In this document: positions 33,288-41,578 of the stretch, piece after piece | Layout: each line of letters starts with the position of its first letter | How positions within the stretch are numbered: position 1 is the first letter of the stretch | Notes under the pieces: generated by a model | The model's database searches: none | Seen by the model: only the letters and a program-made list of their open reading frames with translations | Told to the model about the DNA's origin: nothing | Source of the DNA: Agrococcus sp. Marseille-P2731 | GTDB taxonomy: Bacteria; Actinomycetota; Actinomycetes; Actinomycetales; Microbacteriaceae | Length of the DNA: 64,000 bases | Assembly: GCF_900117395.1 (NCBI RefSeq) | Contig: NZ_FPEG01000003.1 | Location: forward strand, 310,001-374,000 | Reading direction: 5' to 3' | Position numbers and translations under genes: made by a program

Positions 33288-34312
33288 GTGGCGCGCACCA
33301 CCAGCCGGTCGCCGTCGAGCGCGAGCGCACCGATCGCCGCCACCCGTCGGCCGCGGTCGCCCCGCTCGACGTGCAGCACGGCATCGAGCGCGCTCACCGC
33401 CTGCCTGGCCAGGGCCGCCGGGCCGAGCCCCGCGAGGGCCCCGAGGGCCTCGAGCCGCGCAGGCACGTCATCCAGCGAGTTCGCGTGCAGCGTGCCCGCA
33501 CCACCGTCGTGCCCGGTGTTGAGCGCCGAGAGCAGCTCTCGCACCTCCGCGCCTCGGCACTCCCCCAGCACCAAGCGGTCCGGTCGCATGCGCAGCGCCT
33601 CCCGCACCAGCTGCTCCAGCCCGATCGCGCCGGCGCCCTCGGCGTTCGCCTGCCGCGCCTCGAGCGCCACGACGTGCGGGTGGCGGATGCGGAGCTCCGC
33701 GACATCCTCGATCGTCACGATGCGCTCCGTGGCGGCGGCGGCCGAGAGCATCGCGCCCAGCAGCGTCGTCTTGCCCGAACCGCCTGCGCCGGTGACGAGC
33801 ACGTTCGCGCGCCGGCCGACGAGCGCCTGCACGCGTGCGAGCGGCACGATCGAGAACGCTCCGCCGTGCTCGAGCTCGGCGAGCGACAGGGCCGCCACCC
33901 GCGGCAGCCGGATGGACAGCTGCGCACCACCGACCGCGATCGGCGGCAGCACGGCGTACACCCGGATCCCGTCGTGCAGGCGCACGTCGACGCACGGCGT
34001 CGCCTCGTCGACGTGTCGCCCGCCCGCCGCGACGAGCGCCACCGCGAGCGCTCGTGCCCGATCGGGGTCGAGCAGCAGCGGCACGGCCTCGGCCCCTGCG
34101 CCCCGGTCGACCCAGACCTGCCCGGCCGTGACGAACACATCCGTCACCGACGGCTCTGCGACGATCGCGGCCAGCTCGCCGAACTCGCGCAATGCGCCGC
34201 CGTCGACGGCCGTGCGCGTCGGCCCCTCGGTGCGCACGGCCGGCCGCGCGCCGCCGGCGACGAACGGGATGCCCGTCCCCCGCCCGAGCGTGGGCCCAGC
34301 GCGTGTCGACAT
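33284..34312 (-). CDS. tadA: TadA/VirB11-family secretion ATPase
   Basis: ATPase that powers assembly of the Tad pilus. 342 residues from ATG 34312. Walker A VTGAGGSGKTT (174-183; Lys181), the Asp box VTIEDVAELRI, Walker B-like RPDRLVLGECRGAEV and the His box GHDGGAGTLHANS are all present. The region 52-135 is the N-terminal domain with FVTAGQVWVDRG and VRLHDGIRVYAVLPPIA. An in-frame upstream ATG (34456) adds 48 residues without family similarity. It is the first gene of the Tad operon, divergent from acs, with a long palindrome between them. Confidence 0.92.
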   Translation of the reverse strand: MSTRAGPTLGRGTGIPFVAGGARPAVRTEGPTRTAVDGGALREFGELAAIVAEPSVTDVFVTAGQVWVDRGAGAEAVPLLLDPDRARALAVALVAAGGRHVDEATPCVDVRLHDGIRVYAVLPPIAVGGAQLSIRLPRVAALSLAELEHGGAFSIVPLARVQALVGRRANVLVTGAGGSGKTTLLGAMLSAAAATERIVTIEDVAELRIRHPHVVALEARQANAEGAGAIGLEQLVREALRMRPDRLVLGECRGAEVRELLSALNTGHDGGAGTLHANSLDDVPARLEALGALAGLGPAALARQAVSALDAVLHVERGDRGRRVAAIGALALDGDRLVVRAT

Positions 34313-34486
34313 GCTGCGCACGGTAGGGCGTCGTGCGCTCACGCACCGCCGCTTCCCGAGCGCCTGTGGAGAACCGGCACGCAACGAGGAGGCGGCGCCC
34401 ACCGGGGGAAGGGGGGCGCCGCCGCAGGAGTGGCGGACGGGGGATCCGCCGTGCACCTGCTCACGTCGGCAGGGCCGACGGCGACC

Positions 34487-34492
34487 ATGCTA
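34487..34492 (-). promoter_or_regulatory. Possible -10 box of the Tad operon
   Basis: TAGCAT on the reverse strand. Its -35 position would fall in the 34510-34532 palindrome. It would leave a leader of about 170 nt before tadA in which I see no other feature. Confidence 0.35.
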
Positions 34493-34509
34493 TGCACCAT
34501 CGGCACGCA

Positions 34510-34532
34510 TGACGCCGTGCAACACGGCGTCA
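34510..34532. promoter_or_regulatory. Perfect 10-3-10 palindrome between acs and the Tad operon
   Basis: TGACGCCGTG (34510-34519), CAA, CACGGCGTCA (34523-34532). The arms are perfectly complementary. It lies between divergent genes near the -35 positions of both, so an operator is more likely than a terminator. Confidence 0.6.
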
Positions 34533-34554
34533 CGTCACGCGCGGCCTCCGCCGA

Positions 34555-34560
34555 TAGGCT
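34555..34560 (+). promoter_or_regulatory. -10 box of acs
   Basis: TAGGCT, about 31 nt before the GTG start; the palindrome ends 22 nt upstream of it. Confidence 0.45.
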
Positions 34561-34591
34561 CGGCCCGACGACGACGTCTGGAGGAACCGCT

Positions 34592-36538
34592 GTGTCTGAC
34601 CGCATCGACCATCTGCTGAACGAGACCCGCCGCTTCGCGCCGCCCGAGGCGCTCGCGCAGGGCTCTGCCACGTCTGCCGAGCTCTACTCGCGGGCGGACG
34701 AGGACCGGCTCGCCTTCTGGGCGGAGCAGGCCAGGTCGCTGCAGTGGGAGACGCCGTTCACCGAGGTGCTCGACTGGCAGCCCCCGCACGCGAAGTGGTT
34801 CCACGACGGCACCCTCAACGTCGCGGTCAACTGCCTCGACCGGCATGTCGAGGCCGGCGACGGCGACCGCGTCGCCCTGCACTGGGAGGGCGAGCCCGGT
34901 GACACCCGCACGCTCACCTACGCCGACATGACCGCTGAGGTCAAGCGCCTCGCGAACGTGCTCGAGTCCCTCGGGGTCAAGGCCGGCGACCGCGTGGCGA
35001 TCTACCTGCCGATGCTGCCGGAGGCCGTCGCCGCGATGCTCGCCTGCGCCCGCATCGGTGCCGTCCACACGGCCGTCTTCGGGGGCTTCAGCCCCTCGAA
35101 CCTGCGCGGCCGCATCGACGACGCGGGCGCCACCTTCGTCATCACGACCGACGGCGCATGGCGCAAGGGCAAGGTCTTCGCGCTCAAGCCCACCGTCGAC
35201 GAGGCGCTGCGCGAGCCAGGCCACGGTGTCACCAACGTGCTCGTCGTGCGCCGGGGCGAGAACGAGATCGACTGGGTCGAGGGACGCGACGTCTGGTACC
35301 ACGAGGCGATGGCGGATGCCGCAGAGGAGCACCTCGCGCAGGCCTTCCCGGCCGAGCACCCGCTCTTCATCCTCTACACCTCCGGCACGACCGGGAAGCC
35401 GAAGGGCATCCTCCACACGAGCGCCGGCTACCTCACCCAGACCTCGTTCACGCATCGACACGTCTTCGACCTGAAGCCCGAATCCGATGTCTTCTGGTGC
35501 ACCGCCGACATCGGCTGGGTCACGGGCCACAGCTACGTCGTCTACGGCCCGATGGCCAACGGCACGACGCAGGTGATGCACGAGGGCACCTTCGACACCC
35601 CGACGCCCGAGCGCCCGTGGCAGATCATCGAGCGCTACGGCGTGACCATCTTCTACACCGCGCCCACGGCCATCCGCACCTTCATGAAGCTCGGCCGCCA
35701 GCACACGCAGTCGAGCGACCTCTCCAGCCTGCGCGTGCTCGGCACGGTGGGCGAACCCATCAACCCGGAGGCGTGGATGTGGTACCGCGACGTCGTCGGC
35801 GGCGGCACGACCCCGATCGTCGACACGTGGTGGCAGACCGAGACCGGCGCCATCATGATCTCCGCGCTCGCCTCCGTGACGACGCTGAAGCCGGGCAGCG
35901 CCCAGGTGCCGATCCCCGGCATCGCGATCGACGTGGTCGATGAGGCGGGCTCCCCCGTCGGCGACGGCCAGGGCGGGCTGCTCGTCGCGACCGAGCCATG
36001 GCCGTCGATGCTGCGCACCATCTGGGGCGACGACGACCGCTACCGCGAGACCTACTGGGAGAAGTTCGGCGACCGCTACTTCGCCGGCGACGGCGCCCGC
36101 AAGGACGAGGACGGCGAGATCTGGCTGCTCGGTCGCGTCGACGACGTCATGAACGTCTCGGGCCACCGCCTCTCGACGGCAGAGATCGAGTCGTCGCTCG
36201 TGGCCCACGCGGGCGTCGCCGAGTCGGCGGTCGTTGGTGCGACGGATGAGACCACGGGCCAGGCGGTCGTCGCGTTCGTGATCCTGAAGCAGTCGGCGTC
36301 GCAGGAGCACTCCGTCGAGGAGGCCGAGCAGATGCTGCGGCAGCACGTCGCCACCGACATCGGCGCGATCGCGCGGCCGCGGCAGGTGTTCATCGTGCCC
36401 GACCTGCCGAAGACGCGCTCCGGCAAGATCATGCGGCGCCTGCTGCGCGACCTCGCCGAGGGGCGTGCGCTCGGCGACACGACCACGCTCGCCGACCAGA
36501 GCGTCGTGGAGGCGATCAAGCAGCAGTTCCGCGGCTGA
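34592..36538 (+). CDS. acs: Acetate-CoA ligase (acetyl-CoA synthetase)
   Basis: Activates acetate with ATP and CoA to acetyl-CoA via acetyl-adenylate. 648 residues. AMP-binding P-loop YTSGTTGKPKG, VFWCTADIGWVTGHSYVVYGP, TWWQTETGAIMIS and the C-terminal KTRSGKIMRR, in which Lys612 is the residue that is acetylated to silence related enzymes. The start is GTG 34592 with GGAGGA 6 nt upstream; the frame is open far upstream but not coding. The perfect palindrome upstream suggests transcriptional control. With AckA-Pta and phosphoketolase it covers acetate overflow and recovery. Confidence 0.96.
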   Translation: MSDRIDHLLNETRRFAPPEALAQGSATSAELYSRADEDRLAFWAEQARSLQWETPFTEVLDWQPPHAKWFHDGTLNVAVNCLDRHVEAGDGDRVALHWEGEPGDTRTLTYADMTAEVKRLANVLESLGVKAGDRVAIYLPMLPEAVAAMLACARIGAVHTAVFGGFSPSNLRGRIDDAGATFVITTDGAWRKGKVFALKPTVDEALREPGHGVTNVLVVRRGENEIDWVEGRDVWYHEAMADAAEEHLAQAFPAEHPLFILYTSGTTGKPKGILHTSAGYLTQTSFTHRHVFDLKPESDVFWCTADIGWVTGHSYVVYGPMANGTTQVMHEGTFDTPTPERPWQIIERYGVTIFYTAPTAIRTFMKLGRQHTQSSDLSSLRVLGTVGEPINPEAWMWYRDVVGGGTTPIVDTWWQTETGAIMISALASVTTLKPGSAQVPIPGIAIDVVDEAGSPVGDGQGGLLVATEPWPSMLRTIWGDDDRYRETYWEKFGDRYFAGDGARKDEDGEIWLLGRVDDVMNVSGHRLSTAEIESSLVAHAGVAESAVVGATDETTGQAVVAFVILKQSASQEHSVEEAEQMLRQHVATDIGAIARPRQVFIVPDLPKTRSGKIMRRLLRDLAEGRALGDTTTLADQSVVEAIKQQFRG

Positions 36539-36551
36539 CGTCGCGCCCGCT

Positions 36552-36598
36552 CCGCAGGTCGAGGAGCGCGCGCCGCAGGCGCACGCGTCACGAGACCG
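36552..36598. terminator. REP-like element between acs and ridA
   Basis: CCGCAGGTCG, then AGGAGCGCGCGCCGCAGG and GCACGCGTCACGAGACCG. The ends GGTC and GACC pair and GCGC stretches form the middle. Related to the element at 24741-24775. It lies between convergent genes and probably terminates both. Confidence 0.45.
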
Positions 36599-36609
36599 AC
36601 AAGAGCGAA

Positions 36610-37068
36610 TCAGGCGAAGGCGACGACCAGCTCGACCTCGACGGGCGCGCCGAGCGGCAGCTCCGCGACCCCGACGGCGCTCCGCGCGTGGATCCCGGCG
36701 TCCCCGAAGATCTCGCCCAGCACGTCGCTCGCCCCGTTGACGACGCCCGGCTGCCCTTGGAACCCCTCGGCCGAGGCGACGAATCCGACGACCTTGACGA
36801 CGCGCGTGATGCGGTCGAGCGACCCGATCTCTGCGTCGATCGCTGCGAGCGCGTTCAGCGCGCACTGGCGCGCATCGAGTGCCGCATCCTCGGCCGACAC
36901 CTCGGCACCGACCTTGCCGGTGCGCGGCATCGCGCCGTCGACCATCGGCAGCTGGCCAGAGGTGTAGACGAAGCCGCCGGCCGAGACCGCCGGCACGTAG
37001 GAGGCCACGGGCGGCACCACGGCCGGCAGCGCGAGGCCGAGCTCTGCCAGGCGATCCGCCACGCTCAT
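36610..37068 (-). CDS. RidA family protein (YjgF/YER057c/UK114)
   Basis: A 152-residue protein of the RidA family, some of which deaminate reactive imine/enamine intermediates of amino-acid metabolism. Motifs: AGGFVYTSGQLPMVDG near the N-terminus, DARQCALNALAAIDAEIG in the middle and the C-terminal ARSAVGVAELPLGAPVEVELVVAFA, with the conserved Arg of R-S-A-V/R-x-xx position. It belongs to the LL-containing longer subgroup found beside ponA in actinobacteria (Rv3678c-like). ATG 37068 overlaps the stop of the DUF4177-type gene. Enzymatic activity is not proven by sequence. Confidence 0.88.
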   Translation of the reverse strand: MSVADRLAELGLALPAVVPPVASYVPAVSAGGFVYTSGQLPMVDGAMPRTGKVGAEVSAEDAALDARQCALNALAAIDAEIGSLDRITRVVKVVGFVASAEGFQGQPGVVNGASDVLGEIFGDAGIHARSAVGVAELPLGAPVEVELVVAFA

Positions 37069-37238
37069 GCCTGCTCCCCCGACTCGACGGGGCGCTTCAG
37101 GAACGCGACCATGCCGCCCTCGGGCCCGTTGGCGACGTGCACGAGTTCCCAGCCGTCGCTGCCCCAGGTGTTGAGGATGGCGGTCTCGCGGTGGATGAGG
37201 AGCGGCGTGGTCGCGTACTCCCAGGTGGTCTTCGGCAT
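37065..37238 (-). CDS. DUF4177-like small protein, 57 residues
   Basis: The protein MPKTTWEYATTPLLIHRE... contains the hallmark TWGSDGWELVHVANG of DUF4177-type proteins (WEY near the start; GWELV). Function unknown. Its stop overlaps the ridA start by 4 nt, so the pair is a coupled operon. The same pair lies next to the class A PBP gene in mycobacteria (Rv3678A/Rv3678c), which supports the call. Confidence 0.82.
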   Translation of the reverse strand: MPKTTWEYATTPLLIHRETAILNTWGSDGWELVHVANGPEGGMVAFLKRPVESGEQA

Positions 37239-37272
37239 CGTCGGTCGTCCCCTGCGTCATAGGTTGTTCGCG

Positions 37273-37278
37273 TACCCT
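37273..37278 (+). promoter_or_regulatory. -10 box of ponA (near-leaderless)
   Basis: TACCCT, 8 nt before the ATG. TATGCT directly abuts the ATG and is the alternative. Confidence 0.35.
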
Positions 37279-37286
37279 CGTATGCT

Positions 37287-39869
37287 ATGGCCGCCACACG
37301 ACACAAGCCGGGAAGCCTGCTCGGCTCGCTCCTCGGGCTCATCGGTTTCTCCGCGATCGCCGGGATCCTCGTCTCCGCGACGCTGACGCCCGCGCTCGCC
37401 GTCGCCTCGAGCACGGCCAACAGCGGCCTCGACCTCTTCGAGAGCCTGCCCTCCTACGCGGAGATCAACCAGCAGGCGGAGCGCAACCGCATCTACGGCG
37501 TGCGCGACGGCCAGCCGGTGGAGATCGCGCAGTTCTACGCGCAGGACCGCCAGGTGCTCCAGTGGGGCGACGTGCCCTCGAACGCGGTGAACGCGCTCAT
37601 CTCCGGCGAGGATCGCCGCTACTACACGCACGGCGGCGTCGACGCGCCATCGGTCGTGCGCGCTGGCATGTCGCAGCTCGGCTTCGGCAGCGACTCGGGT
37701 GCCTCGACGCTGACGATGCAGCTCGTGCGCATGCAGATCGCGATCGACGCCTGCCTCTCGGACGACGAGGAGTCGCAGGCCGTCTGCGCCGCGCAATACA
37801 CCGAGTCCTACCAGCGCAAGCTCGCCGAGATGCGGCTCGCGATCGGCCTCGAGCAGCAGTACACGAAGAACGAGATCGTGCTGGCGTACCTCAACATCGC
37901 GAACTTCGGCGGCAACATCTACGGCATCGAGTCGGGTGCGCAGCGCCTGTTCGGCAAGCCGGCGTCAGAGCTCACCGTCGCGGAATCCGCGGCGCTGATC
38001 GCGACGGTGCAGAACCCGTCGATCCGCAGGCTCGACAACCCCGAGAACTGGGAGCGCAACCAGGAGCGCCGCGACTTCATCATCAACCGGATGGCGGACG
38101 ACGGCCACATCACCGCCGAGGAGCGCGATGAGGCCCTCGCGACCCCGGTGGACGAGAACTTCGTGAGCGTCCAGGCGCCGAACAACGGCTGCATCACCGG
38201 CTACGACTCCGCCCGCTTCTTCTGCGACTACGTGCAGCGCGTGCTGAACGTCGACACCGTCGACGGCAACCACATCCTCGGAGCGACTCCGGAGGACAAC
38301 CAGCGGGCCCTCCGCCAGGGCGGCTACAGCATCTACACCTCGATCGACCTGAACCTGAACGACGCCGTGCAGGCGACGGTCGACAGCCTCGCTCCGAACG
38401 ACGAGACCCGCTGGGAGTCCGGCGCCGCCGTGACCCAGCTCGAGGTCGGCACGGGCCGCATCCTGACGATGGTGCAGAACAAGGACTACGACAACCGGAC
38501 CGAGCACGCCTCGACAGGCACCGCGGTGAACTTCAACGCCGACGCACGGCACGGCACCTCCGGCGGCTTCCAGCCCGGCTCAGGCTTCAAGATCTTCACC
38601 CTCGCGCAGTGGATCATCGACGGCCGCTCCGTCAACGAGCAGGTCGACGCGACCGTCGAGAAGTGGGAGAACGGCGACTTCACCGCGACGTGCGACCCGG
38701 GCGTGACCGCCATCGGCGAGTGGGAGCCCCAGAACAACGAGGGCAACGAGTACTCGCGCATGACGCCGACGGAGATCATGGTGAACTCCGTCAACACCGG
38801 CACGCTGCGCATGGCGAGCGAGCTCGACCTCTGCGACGTGATGGCCACCGCCGAGCGCATGGGCATCGAGCGCGCAGACGGGGGCGAGCTGACGCCCAAC
38901 CCGTCCGGCGTCATCGGCGGTTCGTGGAACACCACGCCGATGGCGATGGCGGAGGCCTTCGCCACCATCGCGAACGGCGGCGTGCACTGCGAGCCGATCG
39001 CCATCGACCGCATCGTCGCGCGCGACGGTTCAGAGGTCGCCCCTCCCGGGCAGGACTGCAACCAGGCGATCACGCCGGAGGTCGCCTCAGTGATGCAGCT
39101 CGTGCTCGAAGAGGTGACGCAGCGCAACCCGCTCAACAACCCGCCAGGCACGACCCCGGTCATCTCGAAGACCGGAACCTCGAACGAGGTCGTCCAGACC
39201 TGGGTGAACGGGGCGAGCCCGACGGTCGCGACCTCGGTCTGGGTGGGCAACATCAAGGGAAACGCGAACCTCGCCGAGCGGGATCGCTGGAACGTGCGCT
39301 CGTCGATCTTCTCCGCAGCCATGACGGAGGCGATCAACCGCTACCCCGGTGGTCAGTTCCTCACCCCCGACCAGGACACGCTGCGCGGCGACGCGGTCGA
39401 GCTGCCCGACGTCTCGGGCCTGAGCGTCGCGGATGCCCAGGCCACGCTCGAAGCCGCTGGCTACACCGTGCAGGTGGCCGACCCGATCGAGGGCCTGCAG
39501 GGCGAGGGCGTCGTGGAGTACACGGCACCGGGCGCCGGCTCGCTCGTGGCCTCGCAGACGCCGATCATCATCTACCCCTCGAACGGTGGGCTCGGGGCGG
39601 GCGCCGAGGAGGCGCCGACCGAGACGGAGGCGCCCGGTGCCGCTGCCTGGCCCGACCTCGTGGGGCAGGCGATCGGGGATGCGCGAGCGGCGGTCGGCAG
39701 CGCCGGCTTCGATCCCGAGCTGATCCAGATCACCTGGCAGGATCACGGCGAGCCGAACCTGTGCACCGTGCTCGCGCAGAATCCGGAGCCTGGCGCCCCC
39801 GGCGGGCCGACCGATCCGATCTCGGTCGTCGTCGGCACGAACGCCAGCGGAGGCGACCCTGGCTGCTAG
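37287..39869 (+). CDS. ponA: Class A penicillin-binding protein with PASTA domains
   Basis: Bifunctional peptidoglycan synthase anchored by one N-terminal membrane helix (LLGSLLGLIGFSAIAGILVSATL). 860 residues: glycosyltransferase 51 domain with catalytic Glu108 in GEDRRYYTHGGVD; transpeptidase domain with nucleophile Ser432 in PGSGFK (SxxK, Lys435), SVN at 501-503 and KTGTS at 628-632; then two PASTA repeats (about 705-770 and 787-860). Cys residues occur in several extracellular loops, perhaps disulfide-bonded. No ribosome binding site is seen at ATG 37287. It corresponds by position to mycobacterial ponA2 (RidA/DUF4177 on one side, metallophosphoesterase on the other). Confidence 0.95.
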   Translation: MAATRHKPGSLLGSLLGLIGFSAIAGILVSATLTPALAVASSTANSGLDLFESLPSYAEINQQAERNRIYGVRDGQPVEIAQFYAQDRQVLQWGDVPSNAVNALISGEDRRYYTHGGVDAPSVVRAGMSQLGFGSDSGASTLTMQLVRMQIAIDACLSDDEESQAVCAAQYTESYQRKLAEMRLAIGLEQQYTKNEIVLAYLNIANFGGNIYGIESGAQRLFGKPASELTVAESAALIATVQNPSIRRLDNPENWERNQERRDFIINRMADDGHITAEERDEALATPVDENFVSVQAPNNGCITGYDSARFFCDYVQRVLNVDTVDGNHILGATPEDNQRALRQGGYSIYTSIDLNLNDAVQATVDSLAPNDETRWESGAAVTQLEVGTGRILTMVQNKDYDNRTEHASTGTAVNFNADARHGTSGGFQPGSGFKIFTLAQWIIDGRSVNEQVDATVEKWENGDFTATCDPGVTAIGEWEPQNNEGNEYSRMTPTEIMVNSVNTGTLRMASELDLCDVMATAERMGIERADGGELTPNPSGVIGGSWNTTPMAMAEAFATIANGGVHCEPIAIDRIVARDGSEVAPPGQDCNQAITPEVASVMQLVLEEVTQRNPLNNPPGTTPVISKTGTSNEVVQTWVNGASPTVATSVWVGNIKGNANLAERDRWNVRSSIFSAAMTEAINRYPGGQFLTPDQDTLRGDAVELPDVSGLSVADAQATLEAAGYTVQVADPIEGLQGEGVVEYTAPGAGSLVASQTPIIIYPSNGGLGAGAEEAPTETEAPGAAAWPDLVGQAIGDARAAVGSAGFDPELIQITWQDHGEPNLCTVLAQNPEPGAPGGPTDPISVVVGTNASGGDPGC

Positions 39870-40803
39870 CCCCAGAGCGCTCGGCGCGGTGGTCGGCGGC
39901 GTCCTCGCCGCGGGCGCCGCCGTCGCTGCCTACGCGACCGCCATCGAGCCGCGCGCCTTCCGCATCCGCACCGAGGAGCTGCGCGTGCTGCCCGCAGGCG
40001 CGCGACCGATCACGGTGCTGCACCTGGCCGACATCCACCTCGCACCGTGGCAGTCGGGCAAGCTCGACTGGCTCGAGGGCCTGACGACGCTCGAGCCCGA
40101 CCTGGTCGTCAACACCGGTGACAGCCTCGGGCATGCGGCCGCGCTGCCGGCGCTCGCGGATGCCCTCCGCGTCTTCCGCGGCGTGCCCGGTTTCTTCGTG
40201 CACGGCTCCAACGACGTCTTCGGCCCGCAGCTCAAGAATCCGCTGCGCTACTTCGGCGGCCCCTCGCAGCACACCGGCGGCGACACGGCCGAGCGGCTCG
40301 ACACCGCTGGCCTGGAGCGCGCCTACGAGGAGCTCGGCTGGCTGAGCCTCAACAACACGGCGCGCGCCGTCGAGGTGCGCGGCACGACCGTCGCCGGCTT
40401 CGGGGTCGCTGACCCCCACCGCGACTGGGATCGCCTGGACGAGACCGAGGCCGCGATCTCCCGGATGCGCAAGTCGCTCGGCGACGGGCCGCGCGTGACC
40501 CTCGGCGTCACCCACGCGCCCTACCGACGCATCCTCGACGCCTTCGTCGACCTGGGGGCGGATGCGATCCTCGCCGGTCACACGCACGGCGGCCAGGTGC
40601 GGGTGCCGGGTGGGCACGCCATCGTCACCAACTGCGACATCCCGCGCGATCAAGCCTCTGGGCTCAGCACCTGGGTGCACGACGGTCGCGCGGTGCCGCT
40701 GAACGTGTCGCAGGGCATCGGCTCGTCGATCTACGCGCCCTTCCGCCTCGGGACTCCCCCGGAGGCCGTCGTCGTGTCGCTGCGAGCCCGCGACATCAGG
40801 TAG
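39859..40803 (+). CDS. Metallophosphoesterase with N-terminal membrane anchor
   Basis: Calcineurin-like phosphoesterase. Metal-binding motifs occur in order: LHLADIHLAP (D-x-H), VVNTGDSLGH (GD), HGSNDVFGP (G-x-ND), GVTHAPY (H) and LAGHTHGGQVR (GHxH). An Ala/Gly-rich hydrophobic N-terminus (AVVGGVLAAGAAVAAYA) probably anchors it. Start: CTG 39859 has GGAGG 5 nt upstream and overlaps the end of ponA by 11 nt; the alternative GTG 39889 lacks a ribosome binding site. Length is 314 or 304 residues. The pairing with ponA is conserved in actinobacteria (Rv3683-like); a role in envelope phosphate or lipid turnover is plausible but unproven. Confidence 0.88.
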   Translation: MAASPRALGAVVGGVLAAGAAVAAYATAIEPRAFRIRTEELRVLPAGARPITVLHLADIHLAPWQSGKLDWLEGLTTLEPDLVVNTGDSLGHAAALPALADALRVFRGVPGFFVHGSNDVFGPQLKNPLRYFGGPSQHTGGDTAERLDTAGLERAYEELGWLSLNNTARAVEVRGTTVAGFGVADPHRDWDRLDETEAAISRMRKSLGDGPRVTLGVTHAPYRRILDAFVDLGADAILAGHTHGGQVRVPGGHAIVTNCDIPRDQASGLSTWVHDGRAVPLNVSQGIGSSIYAPFRLGTPPEAVVVSLRARDIR

Positions 40804-40806
40804 ACT
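40801..40806 (+). promoter_or_regulatory. -10 box of tRNA-Pro
   Basis: TAGACT; its first three bases are the stop codon of the metallophosphoesterase gene. The tRNA begins 42 nt later. Confidence 0.4.
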
Positions 40807-40847
40807 GGTGCGGTTGCTCAGCGGGGTCTCGACCCGGCAGGCAGCAT

Positions 40848-40922
<75 letters not shown>

Positions 40923-40930
40923 AGATGGCA

Positions 40931-40960
40931 GAAGGCCCTCGCCAGTAGGCGGGGGCCTTC
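40931..40960 (+). terminator. Strong hairpin after tRNA-Pro
   Basis: GAAGGCCCTCGCC (40931-40943), loop AGTA, GGCGGGGGCCTTC (40948-40960): 13-bp stem with one G-T pair. It lies between tRNA-Pro and the convergent tdk stop, so it may serve both. Confidence 0.85.
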
Positions 40961-40979
40961 GCGCATCCGTCGAGGTGGC

Positions 40980-41576
40980 TCAGGTGCCCAGCCGCCCACC
41001 GGACTCCTGCAGGTAGCAGGTGGCGCAGAGCGACTCGTAGGTGACTGCCTCGCCATCGATGGCGACCTGATCGCCGTCGAAGACGAATCCGCCCGCGATC
41101 TTGCGACCGTTGAACATGGCCTTACGCCCGCACCGGCAGATCGTCTTGAGCTCCTCGAGCGAGTGCGCGAGCTCGAGCAGCCGTGCCGAGCCCGGGAAGG
41201 CGTGCGTCAGGAAGTCGGTGCGGATGCCGTAGGCGATCACCGGGACGCCGCGCTCCACCGCGATGCGCAGCAGCTGGTCGACCTGCACGGGCGCCAGGAA
41301 CTGCGCCTCGTCGAGGAGCAGGCAGGCGACGGGTTCCTCGCGCTGCGCTGCAGCAGCTGCGAAGGCCTCCTCGGCCGACTCGTCGACGGCGATCAGGAAG
41401 TCGACCTGCCGCGTGACACCGAGGCGCGAGACGATGTCGCGCTCGCCCTTGGTGTCGGTCGCGGGCTTCGCGAGCAGCACGCGCTGGCCGCGCTCCTCGT
41501 AGTTGAAGGCCGCTTGCAGCAGGCCGGTGGACTTGCCGGAGTTCATCGCGCCGTAGCGGAAGTACAGCTTCGCCAA
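40980..41576 (-). CDS. tdk: Thymidine kinase
   Basis: Salvages thymidine by phosphorylation to dTMP. 198 residues, type II (zinc-containing) kinase. P-loop YGAMNSGKSTGLLQ at residues 8-16, Walker B-like CLLLDEAQFL with the catalytic Glu, YGIRTDF lasso region, and zinc ligands in ICRCGRKA and LCATCY. The start must lie before the P-loop; TTG 41576 is the only candidate, 2 nt after the stop of the LuxR-type gene. It is the last gene of mqo-LuxR-tdk. Confidence 0.94.
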   Translation of the reverse strand: MAKLYFRYGAMNSGKSTGLLQAAFNYEERGQRVLLAKPATDTKGERDIVSRLGVTRQVDFLIAVDESAEEAFAAAAAQREEPVACLLLDEAQFLAPVQVDQLLRIAVERGVPVIAYGIRTDFLTHAFPGSARLLELAHSLEELKTICRCGRKAMFNGRKIAGGFVFDGDQVAIDGEAVTYESLCATCYLQESGGRLGT

Positions 41577-41578
41577 CG

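Noticed and set aside
34510..34532. Terminator for tadA or acs
   Set aside because: The hairpin lies between divergent 5' ends, where no transcript should end; operator is the better reading.
37287..37289. Upstream-extended start for ponA
   Set aside because: No in-frame start with ribosome binding site lies upstream; the region belongs to the divergent DUF4177 promoter.
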